From Pseudomonadota bacterium (lineage in GTDB: Bacteria > Pseudomonadota > Gammaproteobacteria > Burkholderiales > Burkholderiaceae_C), in contig JAEYRT010000100.1 of NCBI GenBank assembly GCA_023435325.1, positions 1 through 27,106 on the forward strand: a stretch of DNA of 27,106 nt, read 5' to 3'. A program made the position numbers and the translations under genes. The notes beneath the pieces are model-generated. The model made no database searches, had not been told where the DNA came from, and saw only the letters and a list, made by a program, of their open reading frames with translations. Positions 22,945 through 27,106 of the stretch are shown here, one piece after another; positions within the stretch are counted from its first letter, which is position 1; each line of letters opens with the position of its first letter.

Positions 22945-23454
22945 TTAGCGGTACTTGGCATCGGCTGCCTTGGCAGCTGCGATGTCGGCTTCATAGCGGT
23001 CACCCACGGCCAGCAACATGTCCTTGGTGAAGTACAGGTCGCCACGCTTTTCGCCGTGGTATTCGAAGATTTGTGTCTCCACGATCGAGTCCACCGGACA
23101 GCTCTCTTCGCAGAAACCGCAGAAGATGCACTTGGTCAGGTCGATGTCATAACGTGTGGTGCGGCGCGAGCCGTCATCACGCACATCCGACTCAATCGTG
23201 ATTGCCATGGCGGGGCACACAGCCTCGCACAGCTTGCAGGCAATGCAGCGCTCTTCGCCATTGTCATAACGACGCAGGGCGTGCAGGCCACGAAAGCGTG
23301 GCGACAAAGGTGTCTTTTCTTCAGGGAACTGAATGGTGACGCGTGGTGCGAAGGCCTTGCGACCTGTCAGCGCCATGCCCTTGAACAATTCCCAGAGCAT
23401 GAAGCTCTTGAAGAAATCCTTGATAGAAAAAGGTGTAGCAGCAACAGCAGCCAT
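22945..23454 (-). CDS. nuoI: NADH-quinone oxidoreductase subunit I (2x 4Fe-4S ferredoxin)
   Basis: This 169-residue peripheral-arm subunit carries clusters N6a and N6b, which pass electrons to the quinone-proximal N2 cluster. Both ferredoxin motifs are complete: Cys70-Cys73-Cys76-Cys80 and Cys109-Cys112-Cys115-Cys119. I chose the ATG at 23452-23454, giving MAAVAATPFSIKDFFKSFML as the family N-terminus. The longer open frame upstream runs into the 3' end of nuoH and is rejected. The gap to nuoH is 11 nt. Confidence 0.97.
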   Translation of the reverse strand: MAAVAATPFSIKDFFKSFMLWELFKGMALTGRKAFAPRVTIQFPEEKTPLSPRFRGLHALRRYDNGEERCIACKLCEAVCPAMAITIESDVRDDGSRRTTRYDIDLTKCIFCGFCEESCPVDSIVETQIFEYHGEKRGDLYFTKDMLLAVGDRYEADIAAAKAADAKYR

Positions 23455-23465
23455 GGTGTCCCCGC

Positions 23466-24542
23466 TTAATTCCAAATATTCCAAGGCGAGTGCAGCCATG
23501 CACCCACAATGACCAGCCACACCAAGGTGACAGGGATGAAGATCTTCCAACCCAGACGCATGATCTGGTCATATCGGAAGCGCGGGAACGTGGCGCGAAT
23601 CCAGATGAACAGGCTCACCACAAACGCCGTCTTCGCTGCCAGCCAGATCCAGCCAGGAATGAAGGACAAGGCTTCCACAGGTGGCAACCAGCCACCCAGG
23701 AACATGGTCACGGCCAAGATGGACACGAGCCACATGCTGGCGTATTCCGCCAGGAAGAAGATCGCGAAACCCATGCCGGAGTATTCCACCATGTGGCCGG
23801 CCACGATTTCCGATTCGCCTTCCACCACGTCGAAGGGGTGGCGGTTGGTTTCGGCAACGCCCGAAATCATGTAGACGAAGAAAATGGGCAACAAAGGCAG
23901 CCAGTTCCAGGACAGGAAACTCAAGCCCATGTCGGCAAATTGTCCCTGCCCTTGGCTCAGCACGATCTGCGTCAGATTCATGCTGCCCGTCACCATGATC
24001 ACCACCAGGAAGCAGAAGCCCATGGCGATTTCATAGCTGATCATCTGTGCCGAAGCACGCAAGGCGCCCAAAAAGGCGTACTTGGAGTTCGAAGCCCATC
24101 CCGCAATGATCACGCCATAGACTTCGATCGAAGTGATGGCCATGATCAGCAGCAGGCCTGCATTCACATTCGCCAGAGCCACTTCAGGTCCGAAGGGAAT
24201 GGCAACCCACGCAGCAAGCGCGGGCATGATGGCCATCACAGGACCGACATAGAACAGCCCCTTGGATGCCACGGTAGGCATGATGAGCTCTTTGGTCAGC
24301 AGCTTCAAGCCGTCGGCCATCGGCTGCAGCAATCCCCAGGGACCTACGCGGTTCGGACCTGGACGCACCTGCATCCAGCCCAGGAACTTGCGCTCCCACA
24401 GGGTCAGATACGCCACTGCGATCATCAAGGGCGCCACGATAGCAACAATGCCCAGCAGGATCCAGAGCACAGGCCAAGCTGTGTCAGTCCACCAAGTGGC
24501 ATCAATCAGGCCAGCGCCTGCCATCTTGAGTTCATCAATCAT
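23466..24542 (-). CDS. nuoH: NADH-quinone oxidoreductase subunit H
   Basis: This 358-residue membrane subunit forms much of the quinone-binding chamber. The signatures YLTLWERKFLGWMQVRPGPNRVGPWGLLQPMADGLKL, GWASNSKYAFLGALRASAQMISYEI and ETNRHPFDVVEGESEIVAG are all present, including the acidic residues of the E-channel. The start codon overlaps the nuoG stop by 4 nt (24539-24542). No abnormality is visible. Confidence 0.97.
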   Translation of the reverse strand: MIDELKMAGAGLIDATWWTDTAWPVLWILLGIVAIVAPLMIAVAYLTLWERKFLGWMQVRPGPNRVGPWGLLQPMADGLKLLTKELIMPTVASKGLFYVGPVMAIMPALAAWVAIPFGPEVALANVNAGLLLIMAITSIEVYGVIIAGWASNSKYAFLGALRASAQMISYEIAMGFCFLVVIMVTGSMNLTQIVLSQGQGQFADMGLSFLSWNWLPLLPIFFVYMISGVAETNRHPFDVVEGESEIVAGHMVEYSGMGFAIFFLAEYASMWLVSILAVTMFLGGWLPPVEALSFIPGWIWLAAKTAFVVSLFIWIRATFPRFRYDQIMRLGWKIFIPVTLVWLVIVGAWLHSPWNIWN

Positions 24543-26659
24543 GCGGCACCTCCCTGACGTGCCAGGCGCGCATCAGCTGTCAATTGCAGCGACGTCGCAC
24601 GACGGACAATGCTGTCCAGTTGATAGATGCTTGCCACAGCTGGCTCGGCAGCCACACCGTCTGTGACTTGCGCTGCCACCTTGGTCGCATTGCTCAATGC
24701 CTGTGCAGGCACAGCAGTGGTGCCTGCGCCGATGGCTGTGGCCAGCACATCCTGCGAGGAGTCGTAATCCGCACCTTGCACACCAAGCAGATTGGCCAGT
24801 ACACGCAGTACCTTCCATGCAGGACGCGCTTCGCCCTGAGGCTTGACCACGGCGTGGAAGCTCTGGACGCGACCTTCCGCATTGACGAATGTGCCTGAGG
24901 TTTCTGTGAAGGGCGCGATGGGCAACAGCACATCGCTGATTTCCATGTTGGCCTTGAAGGGGCTCAAGGTCACGACCATTTCTGACTTGTTCAACCCTTG
25001 CAATGCCTGTTGGCCTGCAGCCGAGTCGAAGGCTGGTTCGTTGTTCAGCAAGATCGCTGCCTTCAAGCCGCCTGCCATCATCTGTGCAGCATTCAAGCCA
25101 TTGCTCTGAGGCTGAGCCTTCACCCACTGTGCACCCACAGTGTTGGCGGCCTCTGTCAGGTAGCCGACAGTAGCACCCGTGTGCTCGCCGATCCAGTTGG
25201 CCAGTGCCAGCAATTCATCAGCTTGTGCATGGTGTGCGGCAGCATTACCCAGCAACACAGCCTTGCGCTCGCCAGCGAGCAATGCCTGGGCAATCGCTTC
25301 AGCTTCCGGATTGCTTTGTGCCGCCACGGGAGCTGCAACACCCTTGGCCTGTGCCACTGCAGCAGCAATATCAGCCAAGGCTTGTGCCCAGTCTTGCGCG
25401 GCAACCACAGAAGCGGTCACGGGCATCGCCCAGTCGTACACCTGTGCATTGAGTGCAAATACTTGTGCACCCTTCTTGATGGCCTGACGAATGCGCTGCG
25501 CGAACAGCGGATGGTCTTTACGCAGGTTCGAGCCCACCACCAGTGCTGCTTGCAATTCGGACAGCGAGGCAATCGAAGTACCCAACCAGCGCACACCTTC
25601 GGCGGCATTGAATTGCGCATTGCGCAAACGCCAATCGATGTTGTCACTGCCAATACCGCGCAACAACTGCCCCGTCAGGAACAGCTCTTCCAGGGTGCTA
25701 TGCGGGCTGACCAAGGCGCCGATGCTCTGCGCACCATGCTGATCCTTGATTTGCTTCAAACCGTTGGCCACATACTCGAGCGCGGTCTGCCAATCCACAG
25801 TCTTCCATTCACCGCCCTGCTTGATCATCGGCAGTGCCAGACGTTCTTCGCTGTTGAGCGCTTCATAGGAGAAACGGTCACGATCGGCGAGCCAGCACTC
25901 GTTCACCTCTTCGTTCTCGAAAGGAACAACGCGCATGACCTTGTGGTTCTTCACCTGAACGATCAGGTTCGCACCAGTAGAGTCGTGAGGCGATACCGAC
26001 TTGCGGCGTGACAGCTCCCACGTACGTGCGCTGTAGCGGAAAGGCTTGCTGGTGAGTGCACCCACGGGGCACAGATCGATCATGTTGCCCGACAGCTCGG
26101 AGTCCACGGTGTCACCGATCACGGTCGTGATCTCGGAATGCTCACCGCGGTTGACCATACCCAGCTCCATGACGCCAGCCACTTCTTGGCCAAAGCGCAC
26201 ACAGCGGGTGCAGTGGATGCAGCGCGTCATCTCTTCCATGGAGATCAGCGGACCCACGTCCTTGTGCGGCACGACGCGCTTCTCTTCTTCGTAGCGCGAG
26301 CCTGTGCCACCGTAGCCAACAGCCAAGTCTTGCAGCTGGCATTCGCCCCCTTGATCGCAGATGGGGCAATCCAAGGGGTGGTTAATCAGCAAGAACTCCA
26401 TCACCGACTGCTGTGCCTTGATGGCCTTGTCGCTCTTGGTGCGAACGATCATGCCTTGCGTCACTGGTGTCGCACAGGCTGGCAGGGGTTTCGGAGCCTT
26501 TTCCACTTCCACCAAGCACATGCGGCAGTTGGCAGCAATGGAAAGTTTCTTGTGGTAGCAAAAGTGCGGAATGTAGGTGCCGGCCTTCTCTGCAGCATGC
26601 ATGACCATGCTGCCAGGAGCAACCTCCACCTTTTTGCCGTCTAGTTCAATTTCAACCAT
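24539..26659 (-). CDS. nuoG: NADH-quinone oxidoreductase subunit G
   Basis: This 706-residue peripheral-arm subunit carries 2Fe-2S cluster N1b (Cys34, 45, 48, 62), N5 (His94, Cys98, 101, 107) and N4 (Cys147, 150, 153, 197). A molybdopterin-oxidoreductase-like domain follows from about residue 215. The extra cysteine set for cluster N7 (CxxCxxxC) found in E. coli and Thermus is absent; the region reads WELSRRKSVSPHDSTGA, like the mitochondrial version. From about residue 410 the protein is Ala/Gln-rich and less conserved. The gap from nuoF is 20 nt and the gene overlaps nuoH by 4 nt. Confidence 0.96.
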   Translation of the reverse strand: MVEIELDGKKVEVAPGSMVMHAAEKAGTYIPHFCYHKKLSIAANCRMCLVEVEKAPKPLPACATPVTQGMIVRTKSDKAIKAQQSVMEFLLINHPLDCPICDQGGECQLQDLAVGYGGTGSRYEEEKRVVPHKDVGPLISMEEMTRCIHCTRCVRFGQEVAGVMELGMVNRGEHSEITTVIGDTVDSELSGNMIDLCPVGALTSKPFRYSARTWELSRRKSVSPHDSTGANLIVQVKNHKVMRVVPFENEEVNECWLADRDRFSYEALNSEERLALPMIKQGGEWKTVDWQTALEYVANGLKQIKDQHGAQSIGALVSPHSTLEELFLTGQLLRGIGSDNIDWRLRNAQFNAAEGVRWLGTSIASLSELQAALVVGSNLRKDHPLFAQRIRQAIKKGAQVFALNAQVYDWAMPVTASVVAAQDWAQALADIAAAVAQAKGVAAPVAAQSNPEAEAIAQALLAGERKAVLLGNAAAHHAQADELLALANWIGEHTGATVGYLTEAANTVGAQWVKAQPQSNGLNAAQMMAGGLKAAILLNNEPAFDSAAGQQALQGLNKSEMVVTLSPFKANMEISDVLLPIAPFTETSGTFVNAEGRVQSFHAVVKPQGEARPAWKVLRVLANLLGVQGADYDSSQDVLATAIGAGTTAVPAQALSNATKVAAQVTDGVAAEPAVASIYQLDSIVRRATSLQLTADARLARQGGAA

Positions 26660-26679
26660 ATGTCTCTCGCCTCTCGCGA

Positions 26680-27106
26680 TCAGGCAACTGTGGAGCCCGA
26701 CTTCGCAGCCGCGGCAATCTTGGCTTCAAACTCGTGGCGGAAATGCTTGATCATGGCGCGCACAGGCATTGCAGCCGCATCGCCCAGTGCACAAATCGTG
26801 CGACCCATGATGTTCACGGACACGGAATCCAGCAACTCGATATCTTCCGGACGACCTTCACCTTCCTGGATACGCTTCACCACGCGCCACAACCAGCCCG
26901 TACCTTCGCGACAAGGTGTGCACTGGCCACAGGATTCGTGCGAATAGAAATACGACAGGCGCAACAAGCACTCCACCATATCGCGCGAATCGTCCATGAC
27001 GATCACAGCCCCAGAACCCAACATGGAACCTGCTTTGGAGATGGAGTCGTAGTCCATCGTGCATTCCATGATGATGGACGCCGGCAACACGGGAGCGGAA
27101 GAACCG
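26680..27106 (-). CDS. nuoF: NADH-quinone oxidoreductase subunit F, C-terminal part (5' end outside window)
   Basis: About 141 C-terminal residues are present and the frame stays open to the window edge (GSSAPVLPASI...), so the internal ATG-type starts are not real. The N3 4Fe-4S motif SCGQCTPCREGTGW and the later GRTICALGDAAAMPV, which supplies the fourth cysteine, identify NuoF. This subunit holds FMN and takes electrons from NADH; the FMN and NADH sites lie in the missing N-terminal part. It continues the nuoF-G-H-I-J-K-L-M-N order. Confidence 0.96.
   Translation of the reverse strand, partial: GSSAPVLPASIIMECTMDYDSISKAGSMLGSGAVIVMDDSRDMVECLLRLSYFYSHESCGQCTPCREGTGWLWRVVKRIQEGEGRPEDIELLDSVSVNIMGRTICALGDAAAMPVRAMIKHFRHEFEAKIAAAAKSGSTVA

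Noticed and set aside
1..27106. CRISPR array, tRNA/rRNA genes, insertion sequences, prophage or defence islands
   Set aside because: No regularly spaced repeats, tRNA-like cloverleafs, transposase motifs or defence-gene families were seen on reading either strand.

Overview
The window reads as chromosomal DNA of a betaproteobacterium in the Comamonadaceae, most likely Comamonas or a close relative. The reasons are the abundance of Bug/TctC-type receptors, the Liv-type ABC cluster with two receptor genes, the nuo operon followed by DUF2818 and DUF1178 genes, moderately high GC and dense coding. The genus is inferred from gene content and style, not from a search. No tRNA, rRNA, IS element, phage gene or CRISPR array was seen.

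Layout. (1) 1-335: 3' end of a Bug receptor gene and a bidirectional terminator. (2) 359-4515, minus strand: a class Ib ribonucleotide reductase operon nrdH-nrdI-nrdE-nrdF. It is preceded by a ~200-nt cobalamin (B12) riboswitch and a terminator-like hairpin that could be its expression platform. (3) 4687-9465, plus strand: single genes, namely a VOC-fold protein, a SAM methyltransferase, a complete Bug receptor, a TapT/YfiP-type DTW-domain tRNA-modifying enzyme and an orphan GltI-like amino-acid-binding protein. The 5071-5650 gap holds a strong terminator, a perfect 16-bp palindrome and a possible small minus-strand transcript. (4) 9475-15584, minus strand: a Liv-type ABC importer in the order livG-livF-receptor-receptor-livH-livM, with tandem duplicated receptor genes. 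(5) 15585-15988: a non-coding stretch with a candidate operator and a ~100-bp imperfect hairpin repeat. (6) 15989-16459: a DUF1178 gene. (7) 16500-27106, minus strand: the distal part of the respiratory complex I operon, nuoF (partial)-G-H-I-J-K-L-M-N, then a DUF2818 membrane protein gene and a terminator.

How the parts work together. The nrd operon makes deoxynucleotides without B12. The riboswitch implies it is shut off when B12 is plentiful, so a B12-dependent (class II) reductase is predicted elsewhere in the genome. The liv cluster and the scattered receptors supply carboxylates and amino acids, and complex I oxidises the resulting NADH.

Most of the window is core metabolism. The best candidates for something new are the B12-riboswitch/class Ib nrd pairing, the LivF Walker A Lys-to-Arg change, the hairpin repeat at 15886-15986, and the palindrome with a possible small RNA at 5152-5330.
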